Shown here piece after piece: positions 8,229-16,810 of a stretch of 64,000 nucleotides of DNA (within the stretch, counting starts at the first letter, position 1; every line of letters begins with the position of its first letter). Source of the DNA: JAOAPG01 sp963791575 (GTDB lineage Bacteria > Acidobacteriota > Terriglobia > Terriglobales > Acidobacteriaceae); assembly GCA_963791575.1 (NCBI GenBank), contig CAWBSY010000021.1, positions 10,094 to 74,093 on the forward strand. Reading direction: 5' to 3'. The position numbers and the translations under genes are program-made. Below the pieces are notes generated by a model. It was not told the origin of the DNA. It saw only the letters and a program-made list of their open reading frames with translations, and searched no databases.

Positions 8229-9614
8229 TCAAACCATTTCATGAAGCAAACGTAAACCTTCGGCGATTAGCGTTTCCGCCGCATCTGGCGAGAAGGGAGA
8301 AGCGTCGATTTCATACCCTCCCTCTTCGAACGCTTGCCTCGTCGGTAGATAACCAAATCCACCATTGGAATATCCCGAAAATAGCGTGTGAGGAAAAGGA
8401 GAATCAGCGACGATGCGCTGGGAAATTTCGAGGAACGGCTCGCCCTGACAAGAGAGGAGCGCCAGCGGCCCGATGCGAATACATTGCAGGTCCCAATTAG
8501 CCGTCGTTTTTCCTGCGTACGACTTCGCCATGTCCGCTTGCCAATTCGCCTGGGTGGAGCGCGCGGTTGCGGCCCTGACTTCCTCGACGGCGCCGCGCTG
8601 GCGCAAGTCCATCAGGTCTTCGCGACATTTTTTAGCTTCCGCTTCCAACGCTTCGAGCGGCCGCAACTTTCGCAAAGGCAACGGCACGCTGCGACGCATC
8701 ACGCGCAACACAGGGGCTGCGGGCTCCTGTGGCTCGTCTTCATAAAGTGCAATCGGCGCACCGGATTGCAATACGCCGGCAAATTGTTGGCGACGCGGCA
8801 GGGTATCCAGATTCACCGCGACGCTGGCGGCCTCAAGGCCGAGGACTTTTCCCGCGCGACGGTATTTGCTCAAGTCGCCGGTGTAGCCCGCTCGCGGACC
8901 GATGTCGCCGGCTGCTCCCTGGAGAAATAAGCAGGTTCCGCCGACCTGCTGCTCAACAGCTTTCCGCATGGCACCGGGATAATCAGGAGTGAACCACTGA
9001 TTCTGCCAGGCCATGATCGTGGGATGGCAAGCGTAGTGAACTATGACAGCCACCGGCTGTTCACTCAAATCGTCAAAGCGGACAACGGTCACCGTGTGGT
9101 CAACGTTTCCGTTCTCGTTGCGCCCCGATACTCGAACCCCTTCGGGCGTCAGGCAACGGCGATTCACATTGATGTCGCACGTTCCACTCCCCACAGCGAA
9201 ACGAACAGGATAAAGATTCTGTTGCGCTTGCCAGGCTGCACCGGCAATGCGCTCAGGCAAACTATTGAGAAAAGCGAGCGCCATCTCGAGCCCTTCACTG
9301 ATCGTTGCCAGCCGAAATGTGTTCGGGCCTGAATGCGTATGCGAACAGGAAAATCGGATGCGGTCACGATCAATCCGCGTGACGGATTCAATTGCATCGA
9401 TGATCTTGTTGGTCCACTCTGCATCGAACCCGATCGCATCGGCGTCCACAACGATCGCCATCCCGTGGTCATCGGAGAGCGCGAGTGCCGTGGCATAAAA
9501 CGGCATATCCGCACCCAATCCACGCTGATGGGTCTGGGCTCCCCAACCGCCCTGGGGAGTCCCGGGAGCGGGAGTCAGGTCGGCGCGTCCCACACCAGCC
9601 CGCAGGTAAGCCAT
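8229..9614 (-). CDS. Neutral ceramidase N-terminal-domain-like hydrolase
   Basis: 461-aa protein matching the N-terminal catalytic domain of neutral/alkaline non-lysosomal ceramidases: start GVGRADLTP, zinc motif SHTHSGP at residues 91-97, later VHYACHPT and QGAAGDIGP. True ceramidases are about 650-700 residues, are secreted and carry a C-terminal domain; here there is no signal peptide and no C-terminal domain. The protein is therefore probably cytoplasmic and acts on an amide or ester other than ceramide. It is the first gene of the operon, with a promoter at 9670-9698 and a GGG-containing ribosome site just before the ATG. As a deacylase it would fit with the downstream aminotransferase, but that link is inference. 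Confidence 0.8.
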   Translation of the reverse strand: MAYLRAGVGRADLTPAPGTPQGGWGAQTHQRGLGADMPFYATALALSDDHGMAIVVDADAIGFDAEWTNKIIDAIESVTRIDRDRIRFSCSHTHSGPNTFRLATISEGLEMALAFLNSLPERIAGAAWQAQQNLYPVRFAVGSGTCDINVNRRCLTPEGVRVSGRNENGNVDHTVTVVRFDDLSEQPVAVIVHYACHPTIMAWQNQWFTPDYPGAMRKAVEQQVGGTCLFLQGAAGDIGPRAGYTGDLSKYRRAGKVLGLEAASVAVNLDTLPRRQQFAGVLQSGAPIALYEDEPQEPAAPVLRVMRRSVPLPLRKLRPLEALEAEAKKCREDLMDLRQRGAVEEVRAATARSTQANWQADMAKSYAGKTTANWDLQCIRIGPLALLSCQGEPFLEISQRIVADSPFPHTLFSGYSNGGFGYLPTRQAFEEGGYEIDASPFSPDAAETLIAEGLRLLHEMV

Positions 9615-9669
9615 TTTCCCTTTCCGCTTATCCGATCAAAGATTGGTCGCAGATGGCGTTCTGGTCGCA

Positions 9670-9698
9670 AATATAATTCATAATGAAACTATATACAA
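9670..9698 (-). promoter_or_regulatory. Promoter of the ceramidase-to-SMP-30 operon
   Basis: Minus-strand -35 TTGTAT (9698-9693), 17-nt spacer, -10 TATATT (9675-9670), about 50 nt before the ATG at 9614. The spacer contains a perfect palindrome TTCATAATGAA (9678-9688), a plausible repressor site. No equally good promoter was seen for the divergent gene starting at 9762. Confidence 0.55.
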
Positions 9699-9761
9699 CT
9701 AATAAATCGAGATATACAGGGGCTTAAGTGATAACATGAATTAATTCTGGGCTACCCATCA

Positions 9762-10748
9762 ATGCATCCAACTCACCCTGTTAAGCCAAAGGTTTTTGTC
9801 GCGCGTCCGATCCAACAATCAGTAATCGACCGGGTCGCTGAACGTTGCGAAGTCCGAGTTCACGCCGCCGATGCTCCTATGAGCGCCGCCGAGTTGGGTA
9901 AGGCCATCGCTGATGTCGATGGATTGATGTCGGTCGGTGGCAACATCAATGAAGAACTCCTGGCTGGCGCGCCGAGGCTTCGCATGATTGCAAACATCGG
10001 TGCGGGATATGACACGATCGATGTGACCGCATGTTCGCGGCGGAAGATTTTAGTGAGCAATACGCCTGACGTGCTGACCGAATCCACGGCGGACATGGCG
10101 TTTGCCCTGCTGCTGGGCGCGAGCCGGCATCTTCTCCAGGCAGACTCTTACGTTCGCCATGGATCATGGAAGTACGGATTGTGGAATCTGCTATGGGGCA
10201 CCGAACTCACTGGCAAGACGCTCGGCCTTTATGGCTTTGGACGCATTGGTCAAGCCATGGCACGAAGAGGTCGCGGTTTTTCCATGCGGATTCTCTATCA
10301 CGCGCGTCATCGCGTTGACGCCAAACTTGAAAGTGAAGTTGGGACCGAGTTCGTGGATTTCAAAACCCTGTTGCGTGAATCGGATTTTTTAAGCCTGCAT
10401 GCGCCGCTCAATCAGGAAAGCAACCGCGCCATTGGCACTGCGGAACTTTCGCTGATGAAGCCGGGAGCGTTTCTTATTAATACTGCTCGAGGGAAGATCG
10501 TGGACGAGGCGGCTTTGGTGCAAGGACTGAAATCGGGACAACTCGCTGGAGCAGGTCTTGATGTCTTCGAAAATGAACCACAAATCCATCCCGAATTGCT
10601 GGGCATGGAAAATGTCGTTCTGGCGCCGCACATTGGGAGTGCGACATCAGAGGCGCGACTCCGTATGGCGCTACTGGCTGCGGAAAATCTTTTGGCGGCG
10701 TTCGACGGCCGTCGGCCGCCGAACCTTCTCAATCCCGAAGTGATCTAG
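9762..10748 (+). CDS. D-2-hydroxyacid dehydrogenase (glyoxylate/hydroxypyruvate reductase type)
   Basis: NAD(P)-dependent reductase of 2-keto acids such as glyoxylate or hydroxypyruvate, 328 aa. The dinucleotide site GFGRIG is at residues 158-163, and the catalytic triad is present: Arg in NTARG, Glu in DVFENEP and His in APHIGSAT. ATG at 9762; no clear Shine-Dalgarno. It is transcribed alone, divergent from the ceramidase operon, and its stop overlaps the convergent SDR gene by 4 nt (10745-10748). A close paralogue lies at 56169-57140, with near-identical stretches such as TPDVLTESTAD and GRIGQAMARRGRGFSMRI and the same tail RPPNLLNPEV. Likely clears 2-carbon or 3-carbon keto products of sugar-acid cleavage. 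Confidence 0.9.
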   Translation: MHPTHPVKPKVFVARPIQQSVIDRVAERCEVRVHAADAPMSAAELGKAIADVDGLMSVGGNINEELLAGAPRLRMIANIGAGYDTIDVTACSRRKILVSNTPDVLTESTADMAFALLLGASRHLLQADSYVRHGSWKYGLWNLLWGTELTGKTLGLYGFGRIGQAMARRGRGFSMRILYHARHRVDAKLESEVGTEFVDFKTLLRESDFLSLHAPLNQESNRAIGTAELSLMKPGAFLINTARGKIVDEAALVQGLKSGQLAGAGLDVFENEPQIHPELLGMENVVLAPHIGSATSEARLRMALLAAENLLAAFDGRRPPNLLNPEVI

Positions 10749-11539
10749 TGATTGACGCGAGGCAACGCCCGAGTCGCACCGGTCGAAATGCCTCCGTCGA
10801 CAAGTAATGTTTGACCGGTGACATAGCGGCTGCACTCAGCCGCGAGAAACACGACTGCGCCATCCAGGTCATGAGGCTCGCCAGACCTTTTTACTGGGAT
10901 GCGATCCAACAAGTAATCGACCCACTCGCGATCTTCGAAAAGAATTCCGTTGACGTCGGTGCGAAACCAGCCCGGAGCCAGACAATTTACAGTAATGCCA
11001 TACCTACCCCAATCGTCCGCAAGACTCATGGTCAACTGGCGGACACCTCCGCGACTCGCACCATACGGACCAAGCCCGGCGAAACCCGCGACGCTGGTGA
11101 CTGAACCAATATTCACGATTCGGCCGTACTGACGTGGGATCATCCGACGGGCCACCGCTTGAGCCACAAAAAAACTGCCGCGCAAATTCGTATCCAGAAT
11201 CAGGTTCCAATCATCCCAGGTGACGTCCACTGCCGGTTTTCGAACATTGCATCCCGCGTTGTTCACTAGGATATCGAGATGACCGAAAGCGTCTTCCGCG
11301 GCCGCGACCATCTGCGTTATGCTGTCCTCGCTACGAACATCGAGTTCGAGACTTACAACTTTCCGGCCCAGAGATTTAATCTCCGCTGCGAAATCCGCGA
11401 GGCTGTCACGATTCCGACTGGTCAGTACAAGGTCGGCCCCCGACTTTGCCAGGGCGCGAGCCATGTACTGGCCGAGCCCCCGACTGGTCCCGGTGACGAT
11501 AGCTACGCGGCCGCTCAAATCAAATACTGCATCATTCAT
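10745..11539 (-). CDS. SDR oxidoreductase, gluconate-5-dehydrogenase-like, with Arg in place of the catalytic Lys
   Basis: Classical short-chain dehydrogenase, 264 aa. Cofactor motif GTSRGLG near residue 17, NNAG near 92, and the C-terminal TGQTLLVDGG. The closest family by overall look is KduD/gluconate 5-dehydrogenase (PYGASRGG, then LADDWGRYGITVNCLAPGWF). The active-site motif reads Y-G-A-S-R, whereas the family has YxxxK; the codon is CGC, so the change is real in this read and not a one-base slip from AAA or AAG. Either the enzyme works with Arg or has lost or altered activity. Last gene of the ten-gene operon, 7 nt after PIG-L. Confidence 0.88.
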   Translation of the reverse strand: MNDAVFDLSGRVAIVTGTSRGLGQYMARALAKSGADLVLTSRNRDSLADFAAEIKSLGRKVVSLELDVRSEDSITQMVAAAEDAFGHLDILVNNAGCNVRKPAVDVTWDDWNLILDTNLRGSFFVAQAVARRMIPRQYGRIVNIGSVTSVAGFAGLGPYGASRGGVRQLTMSLADDWGRYGITVNCLAPGWFRTDVNGILFEDREWVDYLLDRIPVKRSGEPHDLDGAVVFLAAECSRYVTGQTLLVDGGISTGATRALPRVNH

Positions 11540-11546
11540 AAATCAA

Positions 11547-12293
11547 TCACGCCCTCGACTTGCGCTCGCTACGTACCGGCAGCGCACCCGGAAGATAGTG
11601 CTCACGAAATGTTCTTCCCCATCGGTAGCTGGGACGAAACGCTTCCGCCATTTTGCAATCGGCTTGTAGTCCGCGGAACTTGGCGGGGATTTCGAGAAAA
11701 GCTTCCAGCTCGTAACCAAAAATATTCTTCATCCAACTATTCTGGCTGACGTGCTGCGCGACCATTTTTACTTTCGTGGCAAATGTTTCTGTGATATCGA
11801 CATAGAGTTCTGGTTCAAATCCCACCCCAGCTGGGGTGTCCATGAAATACACATGCGGTATTTTGGGAGGAGCGAACGCAGCGGACGCAGTTTTGATATT
11901 GCGAACGCCCGCCATGTGAATGCACTCGTCAACGATCATGCCGGAGATCGAGTGGTCCGGGTTATAGTCCTGCCGCCAATGACAGATGACGACTTCGGGT
12001 TTCGCCTGGCGAAAGGCTTCGATGAATGCCAGCCGTGATTCGCGGGTATCGAAAAGAAATTCATCGTCGAAATCCAGCCAGATGAGTTTGGCCCCGATGA
12101 CCGCTGCAGCATTGGCTGCTTCTTTATGGCGAATGGCCGCGATTTTTTTCGGTGGCAGCGTGGCAGATCCTACGTTGCCGTTCGTGGCCACGCAAAAAAA
12201 CACCTGATGACCTTGCTTGGCATATAACGCCGCGGTCCCGCCGCAGAAAAGTTCGATGTCGTCAGGATGAGCGCCTACGAAAAGTACATTCAT
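11547..12293 (-). CDS. PIG-L/LmbE family N-deacetylase
   Basis: Zinc-dependent amidohydrolase fold that removes N-acetyl groups from sugars such as N-acetylglucosaminyl conjugates. 248 aa from the ATG at 12293 (MNVLFVGAHPDD), which lies 19 nt after the preceding gene; an in-frame extension to 12392 would overlap it. The metal motif AHPDDIE is at residues 8-14 and the second His region is HWRQDYNPDHSISG. No signal peptide, so it acts in the cytoplasm. Its presence with glycosidases and a GSAM-like aminotransferase suggests that part of the substrate is an N-acylated sugar. Exact substrate not determinable. Confidence 0.87.
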   Translation of the reverse strand: MNVLFVGAHPDDIELFCGGTAALYAKQGHQVFFCVATNGNVGSATLPPKKIAAIRHKEAANAAAVIGAKLIWLDFDDEFLFDTRESRLAFIEAFRQAKPEVVICHWRQDYNPDHSISGMIVDECIHMAGVRNIKTASAAFAPPKIPHVYFMDTPAGVGFEPELYVDITETFATKVKMVAQHVSQNSWMKNIFGYELEAFLEIPAKFRGLQADCKMAEAFRPSYRWGRTFREHYLPGALPVRSERKSRA

Positions 12294-12312
12294 TCCAGTT
12301 TCTCCGTCCAAA

Positions 12313-13458
12313 TCATGATTCAGTAATGCTGATTCCCTGCGATAGCCGGCGAATGCCGTCCACACTCCACTTGAACCCGTAGCCGGGGCCATCCGGAATT
12401 CGCAGGAGGCCTTCAGAATCGAGCTTCAATGGAGTTTCAAACACATCGTCCATATAAGGTTCGGGAGTGAGGAACTCGACCCAGCACGCATTCCCTGCCG
12501 CCGCTACCAGATGCAAATCAGCAGCCAGTCCGACGCCAGTGTTCCAACCATGCGGCACCACCATGATGCCGTGATCGTCGGCATACTGGCCGATGCGATG
12601 CTGCTCCGTAAGTCCGCCCACTTTTGTGACATCGGGTTGAAGATAATCAACTGCACGGCGTTCGATCCACGGCAGAAATGATTGGCGGCGAGTCAGCACT
12701 TCTCCGGACGCAATCTTTACCGGCGATTGGCGCGTCAATTCAACAAAGCCGTCAATATCATCGGGACGCAGCGGCTCTTCAAACCAGGTGACCTGATAAT
12801 TGGCGAGCATGCGGCTTTTTTCCAGCGCCCATTTATAGCCATGCGGCCAGAAGGCATCGGAGGCGCCGGCATCCACCATGAGCTCACAATCTGGGCCGAT
12901 AGTCTCACGCGCAGTCCGGACGATCGCTTCATCGGTGGCGTCATCGCGACGGCCGAATGGCCCCCAGCCAATTTTGAAAGCACGAAAGCCACGCTGTATG
13001 GTGCTTTGCAACTTAACCTTCAATTTTTCAGGTTCGTCCATCAACATCGAGGCATAGGGTCTGATACGATCTCGAAGTTTTCCACCCAACAAGCGATGGA
13101 TCGGTTGCTGCGTCACTTTGCCGAGAACGTCCCAGAGCGCCATGTCAATTCCGCTGATGGTGTGAGTCACGGCCCCGCCGCGGCCCTGCCAAAACGTATT
13201 CTGGTGCAATCGTTCAGTCGTCGCTGCAGGATCGATCGCTGATGCACCTTCATACAGCGGCCGTAGAAATTTGAGGGCGCCTTCGACAAGCGGGGCCGAG
13301 GTATAAACGCTCCCCAGAGAAGCGATGCCAGTGTCCGTAAGCACTTCGACCAGTGTCCTGGTCTGTTCCAGATCGCCGAAACGATGCGGCCAATCGCCAT
13401 AGGCTTTCCCATAGAGCGGGATGGCCCGAATGCTTTTAATCTTGATCGAATCTGTCAT
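12313..13458 (-). CDS. Enolase-superfamily sugar-acid dehydratase (mandelate racemase subgroup)
   Basis: 381 aa, expected to abstract the alpha-proton of an aldonate and eliminate water to a 2-keto-3-deoxy acid. The barrel residues can be placed: Lys162 (FKIGWG) as base, metal ligands Asp196 (MVDAG), Glu227 or Glu228 (WFEEP) and Glu253 (IASGE), then the Asp276 (QPDVTKVGG) and His303 (VPHGWNTG) dyad of the mandelate-racemase group. The capping domain is N-terminal. It lies 9 nt after SDR 13468-14235. A second member with the same KxGWGP motif is at 19269-20387 in the same operon, so the operon may handle two epimeric acids. Specificity (fuconate, rhamnonate, galactonate and so on) cannot be assigned by eye. 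Confidence 0.88.
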   Translation of the reverse strand: MTDSIKIKSIRAIPLYGKAYGDWPHRFGDLEQTRTLVEVLTDTGIASLGSVYTSAPLVEGALKFLRPLYEGASAIDPAATTERLHQNTFWQGRGGAVTHTISGIDMALWDVLGKVTQQPIHRLLGGKLRDRIRPYASMLMDEPEKLKVKLQSTIQRGFRAFKIGWGPFGRRDDATDEAIVRTARETIGPDCELMVDAGASDAFWPHGYKWALEKSRMLANYQVTWFEEPLRPDDIDGFVELTRQSPVKIASGEVLTRRQSFLPWIERRAVDYLQPDVTKVGGLTEQHRIGQYADDHGIMVVPHGWNTGVGLAADLHLVAAAGNACWVEFLTPEPYMDDVFETPLKLDSEGLLRIPDGPGYGFKWSVDGIRRLSQGISITES

Positions 13459-13467
13459 GTATGTTTC

Positions 13468-14235
13468 TCAGAACTTGATGGTGAGTCCCCCATCGACCAC
13501 CAACACACTTCCAGTGCAATAACTGTTTCGCGGATTGGCGAAAAATAAAGCAGCCTCGGCAATTTCCTCGGGAGTGCCCGGCCGCATCAGCGGGAGTCGA
13601 GGACGTTTCGGATTGACGAAAAACTCTTTGAACCACTCGCTCTCAAATTCGTTTGAACCCATCGCATAACTCATGGGCGTTTGCACACAACCAGGCGCTA
13701 CGACATTTACCAGGATTCCATGTTCCGCCCACTCCACCGCGAGTTGCCGCCCGAGCTGATTCAGCGCTGCCTTGGCCATTGCGTAGTGAGTGCTCCCCGG
13801 TTCGGCGAGGGCACTTAATATCGAAGAAATAATGACAATTCGGCCGCCTTTGCCTTGCCGGATCATCTTCTGTCCGGCGGCGCGGCAAGCCAGAACGCCT
13901 CCCCACATGTTGACTTCGACCATCTCCCGCCAACGTGCAAGCGGATCGGACAGTAAATCGATGGGATAACTGATCCCAGCGTTCGAAATCAGAACATCTA
14001 GCTGAGGAATTTCCTCGATCAGGTTTTGTATCTGTTCCTGCTGCGTCACGTCACAAGTACGCCATATGCATTGCGGCCCAATCTCTTCGGCTGTTCGTTT
14101 CAATGAATCGAGATCGACGCCCGCGATCCAGACCGCTGCGTCTTCTTCCATAAAGCGAATCGCCGTGGCCCGGCCGATTCCTGTCCCGCCACCGGTGATC
14201 AGACACGTTTTACCTGTAAGCAGCATGGCGGGCAT
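13468..14235 (-). CDS. SDR family oxidoreductase
   Basis: Classical SDR, 255 aa, NAD(P)-dependent. Cofactor loop GGGTGIG near residue 16, SNAGIS near 84, catalytic Ser-Tyr-Lys with Y-A-M-A-K in HYAMAKAAL, and the C-terminal TGSVLVVDGG. ATG 14235 (MPAMLL); a second ATG three codons on is possible. It sits directly upstream of the enolase-superfamily dehydratase, an arrangement that fits oxidation of an aldose (or its lactol) before dehydration, or of a 2-keto-3-deoxy acid after it. The substrate is not visible from sequence. Confidence 0.88.
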   Translation of the reverse strand: MPAMLLTGKTCLITGGGTGIGRATAIRFMEEDAAVWIAGVDLDSLKRTAEEIGPQCIWRTCDVTQQEQIQNLIEEIPQLDVLISNAGISYPIDLLSDPLARWREMVEVNMWGGVLACRAAGQKMIRQGKGGRIVIISSILSALAEPGSTHYAMAKAALNQLGRQLAVEWAEHGILVNVVAPGCVQTPMSYAMGSNEFESEWFKEFFVNPKRPRLPLMRPGTPEEIAEAALFFANPRNSYCTGSVLVVDGGLTIKF

Positions 14236-14266
14236 CCCTTCGCAAGTTCATTTTCCACAACACTTT

Positions 14267-16084
14267 CTACTGCACCGCGACAATCGGCACGATCAAGGCC
14301 GAAGGATGTTGCTGGTCGTGAAGGACCGAGTTCGTGGCCTTTATCATTTCCACACTTTTCCTGTCATACGATCCGGTGTTCAGATTGCGATCAAATCTTG
14401 GAAAATTGCTGCTGCTGATCTCCAGTCGCAATTTGTGTCCCTTACGAAACAGATTGCTAGTGGACCAAAGGTCGATCGCAAACTTGTAAACTTCTTCCGG
14501 ATGCATCAGCTCCGGCCGCTCCTGAGAATCTCGATAACGGGCCCGCACAATGCCTTCAGTCAAGTTTTGCGCCGATCCATCGGGATACACATCCACCAGT
14601 TTCGCCGTGAAATCAGTATCGACAGCCGACGATTTTGCATAGAGCTCCAGAGCCACAGGGCCAGTCACTTCAACATCGCTTCCCATGGCAGGACTGGAGT
14701 ACACCAACACATCATCGCGGGCCTCGATAGGACGTTGGTCCTGCGGCCCCGCCATTAAATGGGCAAGATTGCAACAGAGCGGGCCTCCCGTTGTCTTCAC
14801 CGGATCGGCAGGGTCATAAACAAAGTGATCGAGCGCCTCAGCCGAGGGCTTCGCAACGGAAAGAGTTCCATCCCCGGCAATCGAATTCGCTTTTCCAGAT
14901 GAGTGCAAATAATATTTTGTGTTGCGGGCGCGTGCCAAAGGCCAATCATCTTCTTCCCGCCAAACATTACTGCCCATCACGAAAATTTTGACTGGCCTTT
15001 CTTTGGAAAATTCGTTGGCAATGCCTTTCAAAAGGTAGTCATACCAGCGCAGAGCGATCGCGGTTTCGTTGGCTTCTTCCGCCGCCGGACCGAAATCCAG
15101 GTCACCGATATTGCGCCCATGGCCGGCGTGACCTCCGATAATGACCAACAGGCGCTGGCCCCGCCGGGCCGCTTCACTGCCGGCGTGGGCTTTTAGCCCA
15201 ATGTAATTGCGCAAAGAACCGCCCTGAAAAATGTCATACCAGGCGGCGACGCTTAGAGCCGGAACATTGATATCGGCATAGCGTTCCTCAATCGACCAGC
15301 GTTTCCAGTAGTCGTCGTAGCTGGGATGGGCGAGCCAGTCGAGAAAATAAGGCGCAAGAGTTTGGGTCAGATCAGAAACCGCCGACAACGAAGCCGCATT
15401 GAACACGGGGAAATTATTTAGAGGCAGGGTTGGCACTCCGCCCATGGCATTCGTGCTTTTCCTGACCGCGCGATTCAAAGTGTCCTGGGCCAGGCCGGCC
15501 GTCCACGATTCACCAAACCACTGCTCGAACGCACCTCCTTGATAGGTCCACCCATCGTGGTAGTTGCTGGCGGTAGCGAATGGAAAAATGCCGGCGAGAT
15601 GGGGAGGATGAGCAATGGCCGCTAGAAGTTGGGTCGCTCCATTGTAAGAGCCGCCGACCATCCCAACTTTTCCGTTGGAGTACGGTAGTGCCGCAGCCCA
15701 CTCCACGCTGTCATACCCATCCTGCGATTCGTATTTGAATGGATACCATTCTCCTTCCGAACTGTAGCGGCCGCGCACATCCTGCACGACGACGACGTAC
15801 CCGCGAGTTGCAGCAGTTATGGCGAACACCATGACTTCATCTTTATTGTAAGGAGTGCGTTCGAGTAGCACGGGAAAGTGGCCTTCCACATCCGGACGAT
15901 AAATATCGGCGCGAAGTACAGTATTGTCCCGCATGGTGACCGGCACCGCTCTTTCGACTTTAATCGGATACGACTCGACCGCCGCATTGGCCGCCAGCGC
16001 ACAAAATAGTACGAACGCCGAAAGCAGGACGCCTTTTCTCACCGAACTAAACTCCTTCCGATGCAAAAGAATTCCGATGATCAT
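14267..16084 (-). CDS. CocE/NonD family secreted hydrolase
   Basis: Alpha/beta-hydrolase of the X-Pro dipeptidyl-peptidase/cocaine-esterase family, 605 aa. N-terminal segment KGVLLSAFVLFCALAANA is a signal peptide, so it is exported. The nucleophile elbow is GGSYNGA near residue 143, preceded by VVVQDVRGRYSSEGEW, and a C-terminal jelly-roll domain contains VTGPVALELYAKSS. The ATG at 16084 overlaps the upstream SDR stop as ATGA, implying translational coupling. In this setting an ester or amide bond in a glycoside side chain is a reasonable target; peptides or esters in general are equally possible. Confidence 0.87.
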   Translation of the reverse strand: MIIGILLHRKEFSSVRKGVLLSAFVLFCALAANAAVESYPIKVERAVPVTMRDNTVLRADIYRPDVEGHFPVLLERTPYNKDEVMVFAITAATRGYVVVVQDVRGRYSSEGEWYPFKYESQDGYDSVEWAAALPYSNGKVGMVGGSYNGATQLLAAIAHPPHLAGIFPFATASNYHDGWTYQGGAFEQWFGESWTAGLAQDTLNRAVRKSTNAMGGVPTLPLNNFPVFNAASLSAVSDLTQTLAPYFLDWLAHPSYDDYWKRWSIEERYADINVPALSVAAWYDIFQGGSLRNYIGLKAHAGSEAARRGQRLLVIIGGHAGHGRNIGDLDFGPAAEEANETAIALRWYDYLLKGIANEFSKERPVKIFVMGSNVWREEDDWPLARARNTKYYLHSSGKANSIAGDGTLSVAKPSAEALDHFVYDPADPVKTTGGPLCCNLAHLMAGPQDQRPIEARDDVLVYSSPAMGSDVEVTGPVALELYAKSSAVDTDFTAKLVDVYPDGSAQNLTEGIVRARYRDSQERPELMHPEEVYKFAIDLWSTSNLFRKGHKLRLEISSSNFPRFDRNLNTGSYDRKSVEMIKATNSVLHDQQHPSALIVPIVAVQ

Positions 16085-16797
16085 CGATTTGGCGGAGCCT
16101 GCGAAGGCAGCAGCTCAACCCGCGCCACCATCGCTCTCGAAGGAAATTTATAGAGATCGATAATTATGCGGACTACATCTTCAATAGCCAGCTTCCAACT
16201 TTCGTAGCCCCGATCTTCGGTTGATACACTTCCAATCACAATTTCACTGACGCGAATGCCATCGTAGCGAACGTCCTTCACCAGAGTTTCGGTCAGCCCA
16301 GTCAATCCAGTCTTTGAAGCGTTGTAGGCGCTACCTCCCGCAAACCGAACTATGCTCGCAGTACTCGAAATATTAAAGATGTAGCCGGATCCAGTCTTAC
16401 GCATCAGCGGCACCGCTTCACGGCAACAATAAAACGTTCCGGACAAATTTGTTCCAATCGTCGTATCCCACACTTCCGGAGAAATCTGATCGATGGGCTT
16501 GTAGATGTGCCCAACCCCGGCATTATTCACCAGAATATCGAGCCACCCGAAACGCCCAATGGCTGCTTCCACGAGTTTGCGGCAGTCCTGGTAGCGACTC
16601 ACATCCGCAGTGATACCATCGATCGAATCCCCTACACTCACTGAAAGCGCCTTCAACGCTGACCTCAGGTGGTCTTCCTGCCGGCCGCAGATGAATACTT
16701 TCGCTCCCTCCGACAAGAAAGCCTGGGCGATGCCGTAACCGATCCCTCGCGTGCCTCCGGTGACGATCACAACTTTATCTCTCAATTCCGTATTCAT
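16081..16797 (-). CDS. SDR family oxidoreductase
   Basis: NAD(P)-dependent classical SDR of 238 aa. Cofactor loop GGTRGIG near residue 14, NNAGVG near 92, and active site AYNASKTG with the intact YxxxK. The C-terminus lacks the usual VDGG ending of sugar-alcohol SDRs and instead ends in a short basic tail (ARVELLPSQAPPNR), so its partner preference may differ from the other four SDRs in the window. ATG at 16797, 13 nt after the toroid glycosidase; its stop overlaps the CocE start. Role in the operon unknown beyond a redox step. Confidence 0.86.
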   Translation of the reverse strand: MNTELRDKVVIVTGGTRGIGYGIAQAFLSEGAKVFICGRQEDHLRSALKALSVSVGDSIDGITADVSRYQDCRKLVEAAIGRFGWLDILVNNAGVGHIYKPIDQISPEVWDTTIGTNLSGTFYCCREAVPLMRKTGSGYIFNISSTASIVRFAGGSAYNASKTGLTGLTETLVKDVRYDGIRVSEIVIGSVSTEDRGYESWKLAIEDVVRIIIDLYKFPSRAMVARVELLPSQAPPNR

Positions 16798-16810
16798 GCT
16801 TTAAGCGCTT

